Notes under the pieces: generated by a model | Seen by the model: the letters and a program-made list of their open reading frames with translations, nothing else | What the model was told of the DNA's origin: nothing | Database searches by the model: none | Assembly (NCBI GenBank): GCA_041846575.1 | Contig: JBGZFC010000034.1 | Coordinates: 1-6,572, forward strand | From: JBGZFC01 sp041846575 | Lineage (GTDB): Bacteria; Bacteroidota; Bacteroidia; Bacteroidales; Dysgonomonadaceae | Direction: 5' to 3' | Length of the DNA stretch: 6,572 bases | Program-made: the position numbers and the translations under genes | In this document: positions 1 to 6,198 of the stretch, in pieces | Layout: each line of letters opens with the position of its first letter | How positions within the stretch are numbered: position 1 is the first letter of the stretch

Positions 1-149
1 AATATAGAATCGGTACTTCTTCAAATTCTACACGTTTGATGAAGTCGCTCATTGATAAAGAACTGATTTTAGAGAATATCAATGCCGAGGATAAAGAATA
101 TCGAATTTACGACATCTTTCTGATGAATTGGCTAAAAACAAACTATTAA
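1..149 (+). CDS. C-terminal end of an ATP-binding protein, probably archaeal-ATPase-like family (partial)
   Basis: An open frame enters from the left edge (first complete codon at position 3) and stops with TAA at 147-149, leaving 48 residues. What is visible: an S-x-S-x-R-L-x-K-S-L-x-x-K-E-L-I segment that looks like the recognition part of a winged helix, followed by Y-R-I-Y-D-I-F-L-M-N-W-L. This tail resembles the C-terminal end of the large Bacteroidota family of single-gene ATPases with an archaeal-ATPase domain, which typically finish with a winged helix and a Y-x-x-Y-D-x-F-x-x-x-W-L segment. That match is from memory of the family. The nucleotide-binding domain would lie outside the window, so function is not assigned. 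The gene ends six bases before the dtd start, so the two may be co-transcribed. Confidence 0.6.
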   Translation, partial: YRIGTSSNSTRLMKSLIDKELILENINAEDKEYRIYDIFLMNWLKTNY

Positions 150-155
150 CACCTT

Positions 156-608
156 ATGCGATTACTTATTCAACGCGTATCCGAAGCATCTGTAACGATT
201 GACGGAAAAACAAAAAGCAATATAGGAAAAGGTTTGTTGGTTTTTCTCGGTATCGAAGACTGCGACACCAAAGAAGATATTGATTTTTTGGTGAAAAAAA
301 CCGTCAATTTGCGTATCTTTGACGATGAAAACGGTGTGATGAATAAATCGGTTATGGAAATGGGAGGGGAAATCCTCGTCGTATCCCAATTTACCCTTCA
401 CGCAAGTACCAAAAAAGGCAATCGCCCATCGTATATCCGTGCTGCAAAACCCGAAATATCCATACCCGTTTACGAACGTTTTTGTCAAAAACTTTCGGAT
501 CATTTAGGTAAAGAGGTAAAAACAGGCGAATTTGGCGCCGATATGAAAGTGGCTCTAATAAACGATGGTCCCGTAACCATTTGGATTGATTCAAAAAACA
601 AAGAATAA
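156..608 (+). CDS. dtd: D-aminoacyl-tRNA deacylase (D-Tyr-tRNA deacylase)
   Basis: This cytoplasmic proofreading enzyme hydrolyses D-amino acids (and mischarged glycine) from tRNA, recycling the tRNA and keeping D-residues out of translation. The 150-residue length is normal for the DTD1 family. The N-terminal M-R-L-L-I-Q-R-V-S-E-A-S-V start is typical. The two family motifs are present: S-Q-F-T-L at residues 77-81, followed by the K-K-G-N-R-P-S segment (86-92), and N-D-G-P-V-T at 136-141, whose Gly138-Pro139 pair forms the cis-Gly-Pro chirality filter in the family. The active form is a homodimer in characterised members. The ATG at 156 is chosen because the protein begins exactly where family members begin; there is no Shine-Dalgarno sequence, as usual in Bacteroidota. 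The next gene starts on the base after its stop codon, pointing to a shared transcript. Confidence 0.96.
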   Translation: MRLLIQRVSEASVTIDGKTKSNIGKGLLVFLGIEDCDTKEDIDFLVKKTVNLRIFDDENGVMNKSVMEMGGEILVVSQFTLHASTKKGNRPSYIRAAKPEISIPVYERFCQKLSDHLGKEVKTGEFGADMKVALINDGPVTIWIDSKNKE

Positions 609-938
609 ATGACCCTACAAGAAGCTCAACAACAAGTAGATACATGGATTAAGACGTACGGAGTTCGATACTTCTGCGAATTGACTAATATGGCAATCCT
701 CACGGAAGAAGTAGGCGAATTAGCCCGCGTGATGGCACGCACTTACGGCGACCAATCGTTCAAAAAGTCGGATATGTCCAAAAGTCTCGCCGATGAAATG
801 GCAGACGTGCTTTGGGTGCTTATCTGCCTTGCCAACCAAACCGGTGTGGATTTGACCGACGCTCTCCAAAAAAATATCGAGAAAAAGACGAAAAGAGATA
901 AAGAAAGGCATATAAACAATAAAAAATTGAAACAATGA
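609..938 (+). CDS. MazG-like nucleotide pyrophosphohydrolase
   Basis: This small all-alpha NTP pyrophosphatase (109 aa) would hydrolyse nucleoside triphosphates, possibly dCTP or damaged nucleotides, to the monophosphate and pyrophosphate. The metal-binding signature is clear: E-E-V-G-E at residues 33-37 and D-E-M-A-D at 62-66, the E-x-x-E and E-x-x-D pairs that hold magnesium in MazG and dCTPase relatives. The length fits single-domain MazG-like proteins (about 100-120 aa). The ATG follows the dtd stop with no intervening base, which favours translational coupling. The C-terminal tail (residues 94-109) is lysine-rich and beyond the conserved core; its last codons and the TGA stop lie in the first copy of a 16-bp tandem repeat. 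Exact substrate cannot be told from sequence. The pairing with dtd and deoC fits general nucleotide and tRNA quality control or salvage. Confidence 0.9.
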   Translation: MTLQEAQQQVDTWIKTYGVRYFCELTNMAILTEEVGELARVMARTYGDQSFKKSDMSKSLADEMADVLWVLICLANQTGVDLTDALQKNIEKKTKRDKERHINNKKLKQ

Positions 939-958
939 AAAATTGAAACAATGAAAAA
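922..958 (+). repeat. 16-bp tandem duplication at a gene junction
   Basis: Two perfect copies of a 16-bp unit lie head to tail at 923-938 and 939-954, and the periodicity extends over 922-958. Each copy contains the string TTGAAACAATGA. In the first copy the TGA is the stop of the MazG-like gene; in the second the ATG is the start of the BRO-family gene. With only one copy, stop and start would overlap as ATGA, so the duplication seems to have split a formerly coupled junction. The ATG of the first copy (935-937) opens a three-codon reading frame that ends at TGA 944-946, just before the second ATG. Confidence 0.9.
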
Positions 959-1517
959 CAAAACAAGTGTCAACCTTTTTCAACGGAAGCAAATCCGTTC
1001 CGGATGGGATGAGCGGGAAGAAAAACGGTATTTTTCGGTGCAAGATGTGGTGGAAGTATTAACGGATAGTGCAGACGTTAAGCAATATACAAGGAGAATG
1101 CTTTCGGGGGATGCAGTATTGAAATCGGGCTGGGGTACAACTTGTACCCCGGTTGAAATGATTGCTGCCGATGGTAAAGGCCGCAAGATAGAAGCAGCCG
1201 ATGCCAAGGGGCTTCGTCGCATCGTGCAGTCCGCTCCGTCGCCCAAAGAGGCAAAGGGTCTGAAAAATCAAGACTTGGGCGACCGGATGAGCGATTTGGA
1301 GCTTATCTTCCCGATGTTGGGAGAGGCTGCCTCCACCGAAATTGTAAAAAAGAAAAATCCCGCAGGTTTTCCGTAAAACCGAACTGCAGGCGGGCAAGGG
1401 GAGCAAATCGCAGGAGATGCCCGCCGGGCATTGGAATTGGAAACGGGAGAAAATGTAATTTCCTCAACCAATTACTTACCCGAAAATAAACAATCAAAAC
1501 AAATAAAAAAACAATAA
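951..1517 (+). pseudogene. BRO-family/phage antirepressor-like protein, internally deleted and interrupted by a stop codon
   Basis: The open part (951-1376, 141 codons) begins with a BRO-N-like domain: F-Q-R-K-Q-I-R-S-G-W-D (10-20), Y-F-S-V-Q-D-V-V-E-V-L-T (27-38), W-G-T-T-C-T-P (61-67) and A-A-D-G-K (72-76), ending in S-A-P-S-P-K (94-99). Intact relatives as I recall them (roughly 270-290 aa) then continue with a long helical region that is absent here: the sequence jumps to K-G-L-K-N-Q-D-L-G-D-R-M-S-D-L-E-L-I-F (102-120), normally about 100 residues later. After N-P-A-G-F-P comes TAA (1374-1376) where relatives have Glu in P-E-N-x-x-A. The same frame then stays open for 46 codons with the family tail (G-D-A-R-R-A-L-E-L-E-T-G, then S-S-T-N-Y-L) to TAA 1515-1517, four bases before deoC. 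Full-length members are putative DNA-binding regulators of phage or mobile origin. A short product from 951-1376 could still be made. Identity is well supported; loss of function is inferred. Confidence 0.82.
1132..1150. repeat. 19-bp inverted repeat (9-bp arms, 1-nt spacer) in the BRO gene
   Basis: GGGGTACAA (1132-1140) and TTGTACCCC (1142-1150) are perfect reverse complements separated by a single C. The stretch encodes the W-G-T-T-C-T-P segment that is conserved in BRO relatives, so it may be fixed by protein constraint. It could instead be a symmetric operator read by a DNA-binding protein. Confidence 0.6.
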
Positions 1518-1521
1518 TACA

Positions 1522-2382
1522 ATGGTTACAAAATATCAAACCGCCCTAAAAGAACACACGTTCGCTTTTACGAACGAACAAGTATCGGAAAAAGTAAACA
1601 AACTGCTGTCGGAAAAATTTGCCGAAAACAACACGCAGGAAGTCTATAAAAAACTCTATTCCTGCATCGACCTTACCACCCTCAACACCACCGATACCAA
1701 AGAGGATGTGTGGAAATTTACCGAGCGCGTAAACGCTTTTGAGGGCACAAATCCCGAAGTGGGCAATGTAGCCGCCATCTGCGTATATCCCAACTTTGTC
1801 GCCACCGTGAAAGAGGCGTTAACCGCCGATGTGCGCATTGCCTGTGTGGCGGGCGGATTTCCTTCGTCGCAAACGTTTGCCGAAGTGAAAATCGCCGAAA
1901 CAGCCCTTGCCGTTGCCGACGGTGCCGACGAGATAGATATTGTACTCAATTTGGGCTTGTTTCTGAACGGCGACTACGAAGAACTTTGCGAGGAGATTAT
2001 AGAGATAAAAGAAGCCTGCCACGAGGCGCATCTCAAAGTCATCCTCGAAACAGGAGCGCTGAAAGATGTGCAAAAAATTCATCAGGCAGCCATTCTCTCT
2101 ATCTATTCCGGAGCCGATTTCATCAAAACATCTACCGGAAAAATATACGAAGGAGCCTCATTGGAAGCCGCTTACGCTATGTGTAGCGCCATCAAGTCCT
2201 ATTACGGAAAAACGGGCAAAAAAATAGGGTTTAAAGTATCGGGAGGTGTTTCCACAGTAGAAGATGCGGTAAAATACTACACACTTGTAAAACATACATT
2301 AGGCGACGAATGGTCGAATAAAGAGCTCTTCAGAATTGGAGCAAGCCGATTAGCAAACAAACTGTTGGATGAAATAAAGTAA
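1522..2382 (+). CDS. deoC: Deoxyribose-phosphate aldolase
   Basis: This class I aldolase of deoxynucleoside catabolism splits 2-deoxy-D-ribose 5-phosphate into glyceraldehyde 3-phosphate and acetaldehyde in the cytoplasm. The catalytic set is complete: Asp139 in A-D-E-I-D-I (equivalent to E. coli Asp102), the Schiff-base Lys202 in F-I-K-T-S-T-G-K (200-207), and Lys238 in G-F-K-V-S-G-G-V (236-243). C-I-D-L-T-T-L (48-54) matches the conserved early strand, and the R-I-G-A-S phosphate-binding segment is at 271-275. At 286 aa it has the long form (compare about 259 aa in E. coli) because of an N-terminal extension of roughly 40 residues. The start follows an A-rich stretch without a Shine-Dalgarno sequence. 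With the MazG-like gene upstream it could form a nucleotide-salvage pair, now interrupted by the BRO remnant. It is GC-richer than the genes that follow. Confidence 0.97.
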   Translation: MVTKYQTALKEHTFAFTNEQVSEKVNKLLSEKFAENNTQEVYKKLYSCIDLTTLNTTDTKEDVWKFTERVNAFEGTNPEVGNVAAICVYPNFVATVKEALTADVRIACVAGGFPSSQTFAEVKIAETALAVADGADEIDIVLNLGLFLNGDYEELCEEIIEIKEACHEAHLKVILETGALKDVQKIHQAAILSIYSGADFIKTSTGKIYEGASLEAAYAMCSAIKSYYGKTGKKIGFKVSGGVSTVEDAVKYYTLVKHTLGDEWSNKELFRIGASRLANKLLDEIK

Positions 2383-2388
2383 AGCATA

Positions 2389-3645
2389 ATGCTTAAAAAT
2401 AGAGTTCTACTAATCATTGTTGTTATTGGAATTATCTTTATAGCCAATTTGGGCTATCATTATACCTCTTCTGAGGATCTAGAAACAAGAAAGCAGGAGA
2501 TAAAAATCTATGCTCACACAATTCCTCAGAATAGAAATAATGATGGCTGTTTAGAAGAATTAGCCTTTCTTTCCGAAAGATTAAACGACAAACGAATCGT
2601 GTTATTGGGAGAACAAACACACAGTGATGGTAGCACTTTTGCTTTAAAAGCATGTATTATTCAATATTTATACACGTTTCACAATTTTGATGTTGTATTA
2701 TATGAAGCAGGCTTATACGACATGTGGAAAGTAAATCAAAATGGAACTGATGTATTAAATCCACGTGCAGGAATATATGATTTCTGGTGGAATAATACTG
2801 AATGTCAATCAATATGGAATTTCTATGAACAAACACGCAAAACCAACAAACCCATCTATTTAAATGGTTTTGATATTCAATTTACAGGAAATATCTCTGA
2901 CAGTATTCGCATACAAGATTTAGATAAATACTTAAAATCAAAACAGATAAATTTAAACGAGTTTAAAAATCTTGCCAAGATAAAAAATCAACTAAGTCGT
3001 TACAGCCTCAAATTCATAGCCGAAAAGCTATCTAAAGAAGAAAAAGGATTAATATTAAAGGATTTAGATATCATTTGTGCTCGAATAAAAGAAAAAATAC
3101 AAACACATGAGGATGAAATGTATTATAGATATGTACACAACATGAGAAACCGTTATGAAAGCATTTGGGAATATACTACAGGTGAACTTCCTCGTATGCA
3201 ACTGCGCGATTCTCTGATGGCAGATAACCTTATTTGGTTGGCAGATAGCGTATATAAAAACAAAAAAATAATTGTTTGGACAGCTAATCTACACAGTCTT
3301 TATGCAAGTGAATCAACCATGGGGAGTTTCGTACCCATGGGAAAGCATTTAAAAGAACACTTTGGAAACTCCATTTATTCAATTACATTCACATCATACG
3401 GCAGAAAAGAAAAAAACGGTATCCTTTCTAATAAACTTGGTAACAAATCATTGGAATTTCTACTATATGAGGACAAAATAACAAAAGCTTATATTGATTT
3501 TAATGAAGTTCCACAAACTTCTTTTCTGAAAAAAAGGTTTGTCTCAGGTATTAATCAAGCTATGAATATTGATGCTCCCTGGTACAAGATGACAGACTTA
3601 ATAATATATAATGAGAGTGTTACTCCTCCTACTCCTATAAAATGA
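2389..3645 (+). CDS. Membrane-anchored erythromycin-esterase-superfamily protein
   Basis: This 418-residue protein starts with one hydrophobic segment (about 5-22) after a short basic end, so it is either a signal anchor or an uncleaved signal peptide; the rest would lie outside the cytoplasmic membrane, in the periplasm. The body matches the erythromycin esterase (Ere) superfamily: I-V-L-L-G-E-Q-T-H-S-D-G (70-81), giving the Glu75/His78 pair, then V-V-L-Y-E-A-G with Glu106, R-D-S-L-M-A-D-N-L-I-W-L (273-284), and I-I-V-W-T-A-N-L-H-S-L (294-304), where true macrolide esterases usually read W-A-H-N-x-H. Here the first His of that motif is Ala299, while His302 remains. M-G-S-F-V-P-M-G-K-H-L follows at 311-321. 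Macrolide hydrolysis is therefore not assured. The gene is AT-rich, starts six bases after deoC and ends seven bases before the ABC ATPase, suggesting a joint role with the transporter. Substrate unknown. Confidence 0.82.
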   Translation: MLKNRVLLIIVVIGIIFIANLGYHYTSSEDLETRKQEIKIYAHTIPQNRNNDGCLEELAFLSERLNDKRIVLLGEQTHSDGSTFALKACIIQYLYTFHNFDVVLYEAGLYDMWKVNQNGTDVLNPRAGIYDFWWNNTECQSIWNFYEQTRKTNKPIYLNGFDIQFTGNISDSIRIQDLDKYLKSKQINLNEFKNLAKIKNQLSRYSLKFIAEKLSKEEKGLILKDLDIICARIKEKIQTHEDEMYYRYVHNMRNRYESIWEYTTGELPRMQLRDSLMADNLIWLADSVYKNKKIIVWTANLHSLYASESTMGSFVPMGKHLKEHFGNSIYSITFTSYGRKEKNGILSNKLGNKSLEFLLYEDKITKAYIDFNEVPQTSFLKKRFVSGINQAMNIDAPWYKMTDLIIYNESVTPPTPIK

Positions 3646-3652
3646 ATTTTGT

Positions 3653-4555
3653 ATGAATATCATCGAAACTAAAAACCTCAGATTCCAATATAAAAATCAA
3701 ATAGTATTAGACGGAATTGATTTGTCAATCCCATCTGGAAGCATCTATGGTTATTTAGGAAAAAACGGTGCAGGAAAAACAACATCCCTTAAACTTCTGT
3801 TGGGACTTTTGGACGCCAAGCCCAAATCCATTTTCTTTTTTAACAAAGAGTTTCATAAAAATAGATTAGAAATCTTACATAGCGTTGGAAATCTCATAGA
3901 AAATCCAAGTTTCTATGAGTCGCTTACAGGATTTGAAAATCTTAAATACCTTGAACTAATTTATGGATTCGGAAATCAGCGGATTGAACACGTTTTGGAA
4001 CTATCCGGACTAAAAGTAGCCAGAAATAAAAAAGTAAAAAAATACTCTTTGGGGATGAAGCAACGCCTCGGCATTGCCATGGCTATTCTTCACAATCCAG
4101 ATATATTGATTTTAGATGAGCCATTAAACGGACTCGACCCTGAAGGTGTTCACGAAGTACGCGAAATGATATTAGCCCTAAAAAAAGAGGGCAAAACCAT
4201 TTTATTATCAAGTCATATTTTAAGCGAGATAGAAAAAATCTGTACTCACATAGGTATTTTAGATAAGGGGAAAATTTGTTATCAAGGTAATATAGACACT
4301 CTGATGGCTACCATTAAACGTGAAATTATCATTAAAACAAACTCTGTAAAAACGGCAGAAAATATTTGTAGGACATATTCGCTCCCATGTAAAATAATTT
4401 CTGAAAATCAAATCAGCATTGAATCCGAAAATGATGAACATTATAATTGGATAATAAAAACACTCATCCAAAATAACATAGAGATATATGCAATTGATTC
4501 TCAGGAGAACAGCCTTGAGTCAATATTCTTAAACTTAATTTCACGACAACAATGA
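3653..4555 (+). CDS. ABC transporter ATP-binding protein, BcrA/lantibiotic-immunity type
   Basis: This 300-residue ATPase would power the adjacent permease from the cytoplasmic face. All nucleotide-binding motifs are visible: Walker A G-K-N-G-A-G-K-T (36-43), signature Y-S-L-G-M-K-Q-R-L-G (131-140), Walker B I-L-I-L-D-E-P (151-157) with catalytic Glu156, D-loop N-G-L-D-P-E-G (159-165), and H-loop His188 in S-S-H-I-L. The usual Q-loop Gln is replaced by Glu83 in L-I-E-N-P-S-F-Y, the E-loop characteristic of lantibiotic-immunity (LanF) and bacitracin-type (BcrA) ATPases. A C-terminal extension of about 80 residues follows the core, as in that group. The gene ends in an ATGA overlap with the permease, so the two are almost certainly translated together. 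Likely role: export or expulsion of a peptide antibiotic or similar amphiphile. The role is inferred from the subfamily; the substrate is not known. Confidence 0.92.
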   Translation: MNIIETKNLRFQYKNQIVLDGIDLSIPSGSIYGYLGKNGAGKTTSLKLLLGLLDAKPKSIFFFNKEFHKNRLEILHSVGNLIENPSFYESLTGFENLKYLELIYGFGNQRIEHVLELSGLKVARNKKVKKYSLGMKQRLGIAMAILHNPDILILDEPLNGLDPEGVHEVREMILALKKEGKTILLSSHILSEIEKICTHIGILDKGKICYQGNIDTLMATIKREIIIKTNSVKTAENICRTYSLPCKIISENQISIESENDEHYNWIIKTLIQNNIEIYAIDSQENSLESIFLNLISRQQ

Positions 4556-5325
4556 AAACGAACATCTCTTTCCTATCCATACTCAAAGCGGAACATTTTA
4601 AAACCAAAAGAAATATCGGCACGCTGATATTATTAATCTTTCCTCTTGTGCTAACAATCGGAATGGACGTGTATATCATCTATAATTACATACGCACACA
4701 AGAAGAGGTTGCGGTAAATCCATGGATTATTTTACTCGGACGATACATTTTTCAATTCTATTCCTTTTTTTATCCGCTCGTTATTGCCGTTTTCTGCTAC
4801 TCTTTATGCGATATGGAATACAGACAGCAAAACTTTAAACAATTATTTACGCTTCCTGTAAGCAAACTACGGCTGTTTTCGGTAAAAATCGCATTCATAG
4901 CTGAAACACTTTTTCTATCGGTAATGATTGCCTATGCTTCTTATATGGTATCGGGATATGTTTTCAGTATTTTCATCCCAAATTTGCATTTTCAAGACTT
5001 CGATGTCAGGCTCATTTCATTGGTATTTTTTAGCAAAATCTTCATTGCAACATTGGCAATAGCATCCATTCAATACGTTATAAGTATATTTTTCAAAAAC
5101 TTCGTAATTCCTATTGGTTTTGTTTCTTTTTGCGTTATTTTTGCACTCATAGCCAACCAATGGAAATATATTTATTTTGTTCCTTATCATTCCATATACA
5201 AAGCTCTAAACGACTATTTTTCAGAGTCAACTGTCTTTTTGGAAAAGGTAGAGTATATAAATATCAGCTACATATCACTTTTTGTTATTATCGCTTATAT
5301 TACTTTTAGAAAAATAAAAGCATAA
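4552..5325 (+). CDS. ABC-2 type permease, lantibiotic-immunity-like
   Basis: This 257-residue integral membrane protein shows about six hydrophobic segments (roughly residues 23-46, 64-86, 112-140, 154-180, 183-203 and 238-252). The N-terminus has the pattern I-L-K-A-E-H-F-K-T-K-R (10-20), the amphipathic A-E-x-x-K-x-K-R element common in LanE/LanG/BcrB-like permeases, and the first cytoplasmic loop has E-Y-R-Q-Q-N-F-K-Q-L-F-T-L-P-V-S-K (89-105), the coupling-helix region that contacts the ATPase in ABC-2 transporters. Its start codon overlaps the ATPase stop as ATGA. Many lantibiotic-immunity transporters use two different permeases (LanE and LanG); only one follows here, so the complex may be a homodimer, or the partner lies elsewhere. 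The ATPase subfamily supports the assignment. Substrate unknown. Confidence 0.85.
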   Translation: MKTNISFLSILKAEHFKTKRNIGTLILLIFPLVLTIGMDVYIIYNYIRTQEEVAVNPWIILLGRYIFQFYSFFYPLVIAVFCYSLCDMEYRQQNFKQLFTLPVSKLRLFSVKIAFIAETLFLSVMIAYASYMVSGYVFSIFIPNLHFQDFDVRLISLVFFSKIFIATLAIASIQYVISIFFKNFVIPIGFVSFCVIFALIANQWKYIYFVPYHSIYKALNDYFSESTVFLEKVEYINISYISLFVIIAYITFRKIKA

Positions 5326-5343
5326 AAGAAATAAATTATAGAT

Positions 5344-6165
5344 ATGAAAACATCCGAAATAAAATCCTTGTTCGAACAATTCGAGCAGGCAGTCCTCGAA
5401 GTAGAAGGCGTTGAGTGCTGGAGCGCACGCGATTTACAACACCTGCTAGGTTACAGCAAATGGGAAAACTTTGAAAATGTGATTGCCAAGGCAAAAGATG
5501 CTTGTGCAAATGCAGGGCAAGAAACAATCTATCATTTTCCTGACGTCAGGAAAACGATAAGTATGCCAAAGGGCGCTGAAAAAGAGATAAATGACATCCT
5601 CCTAACTCGCTACGCTTGCTATCTTATCGCACAAAATGGCGACAGCCGCAAAGAGCAAATCGCTTTTGCTCAAAATTATTTTGCCGTGCAAACACGTCGT
5701 GCCGAATTGGTGGAAAAACGATTGTTGGAATCGGAACGAGTAAAAGCCCGTGCAAAACTACAAGAGACGGAGAAAAAATTATCGGGTATATTGTATGAAA
5801 GGGGTGTCGATGACAAAGGATTCGCCATTATCCGTTCCAAAGGTGACCAAGCTCTCTTTCGGTTGAGTACGGCAGTATTTAAACGAAAACTGGGTGCTCC
5901 CGAGAAACGTCCCCTTGCCGACTTTTTGCCTACAATCAGCATAAAAGCCAAAGATTTGGCAGCCGAAATGACAGGGGTAAATGTTCAGTCAAAAGAATTA
6001 CATGGCATTTCTCCAATAGAAAAAGAGCACATTGAGAATAATTTAGCAGTTCGGGAGATGTTACTGAAAAGAGGTATCGTTCCCGAAGATTTACCCGCTG
6101 CCGAAGATGTGAAAAAAGTGGAACGCCGCTTGAAAAGCGAGGAGAAAAAAACATTAAAAAAGTAA
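5344..6165 (+). CDS. dinD: DNA damage-inducible protein D (DinD family)
   Basis: The 273-residue length is close to E. coli DinD (about 274 aa). In order: an antirepressor-like N-terminal segment W-S-A-R-D-L-Q-H-L-L-G-Y-S-K-W-E-N-F (26-43); L-T-R-Y-A-C-Y-L-I-A-Q-N-G-D (87-100) and the A-F-A-Q-N-Y-F-A-V-Q-T-R-R (107-119) block; a charged helical stretch (119-145); then the family core around G-F-A-I-I-R-S-K-G-D (159-168), and the C-terminal E-H-I-x-N-N-x-A-V-R-x-M-L-L-x-R-G-I (228-245) leading to L-P-A-A-E-D-V-K-K-V-E-R-R. E. coli DinD binds RecA and inhibits its filaments in the SOS response; transfer of that role here is inference. The start is 18 bases after the permease gene, with no LexA-type CTGT-N8-ACAG box or clear promoter in the gap, so SOS control is not shown. 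GC is higher than in the preceding three genes. Confidence 0.92.
   Translation: MKTSEIKSLFEQFEQAVLEVEGVECWSARDLQHLLGYSKWENFENVIAKAKDACANAGQETIYHFPDVRKTISMPKGAEKEINDILLTRYACYLIAQNGDSRKEQIAFAQNYFAVQTRRAELVEKRLLESERVKARAKLQETEKKLSGILYERGVDDKGFAIIRSKGDQALFRLSTAVFKRKLGAPEKRPLADFLPTISIKAKDLAAEMTGVNVQSKELHGISPIEKEHIENNLAVREMLLKRGIVPEDLPAAEDVKKVERRLKSEEKKTLKK
5535..5554. repeat. Perfect 20-bp palindrome inside dinD
   Basis: The 20 bases from TTTT (5535-5538) to AAAA (5551-5554), centred on GACGTC, equal their own reverse complement; symmetry ends at A5534/C5555. It covers codons for roughly residues 64-71. Ten matching pairs without a spacer are unlikely by chance at a given position. It could be an operator for a symmetric DNA-binding protein or an RNA hairpin of about eight base pairs with a four-base loop. 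No T-run after the 3' arm on either strand makes it look like an ordinary terminator. Confidence 0.75.
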
Positions 6166-6198
6166 TCTGAGAAAAATATTTAAATAAACCGTAACCCA

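Noticed and set aside
162..645. Open frames on the minus strand opposite dtd
   Set aside because: They lie wholly or largely against a well-conserved gene, show no recognisable domain, and have no independent start context; they are shadows.
1431..1463. Possible Bacteroidota promoter (TTGG at 1431-1434 and TAATTTCC at 1456-1463, 21 bases apart) ahead of deoC
   Set aside because: The spacing is right but both elements match the TTTG/TAnnTTTG consensus only in part, and the bases encode the conserved tail of the BRO remnant.
2382..2394. Small inverted repeat (6-bp arms, one-base centre) over the start codon of the Ere-like gene
   Set aside because: The arms are short and AT-rich, so a stable start-hiding hairpin is doubtful and chance is a sufficient explanation.
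3607..3612. TATAAT in the 3' end of the Ere-like gene, ahead of the ABC ATPase
   Set aside because: No matching upstream element, and this box is not the typical Bacteroidota promoter form; AT-rich coding sequence yields it easily.
5541..5548. TGACGTCA, the eukaryotic cAMP-response element core
   Set aside because: It is simply the centre of the dinD palindrome in a bacterial genome; no such regulator is expected.
6166..6198. Possible terminator between dinD and the GH2 gene
   Set aside because: The gap is A/T-rich but has no stem-loop followed by a T-run.
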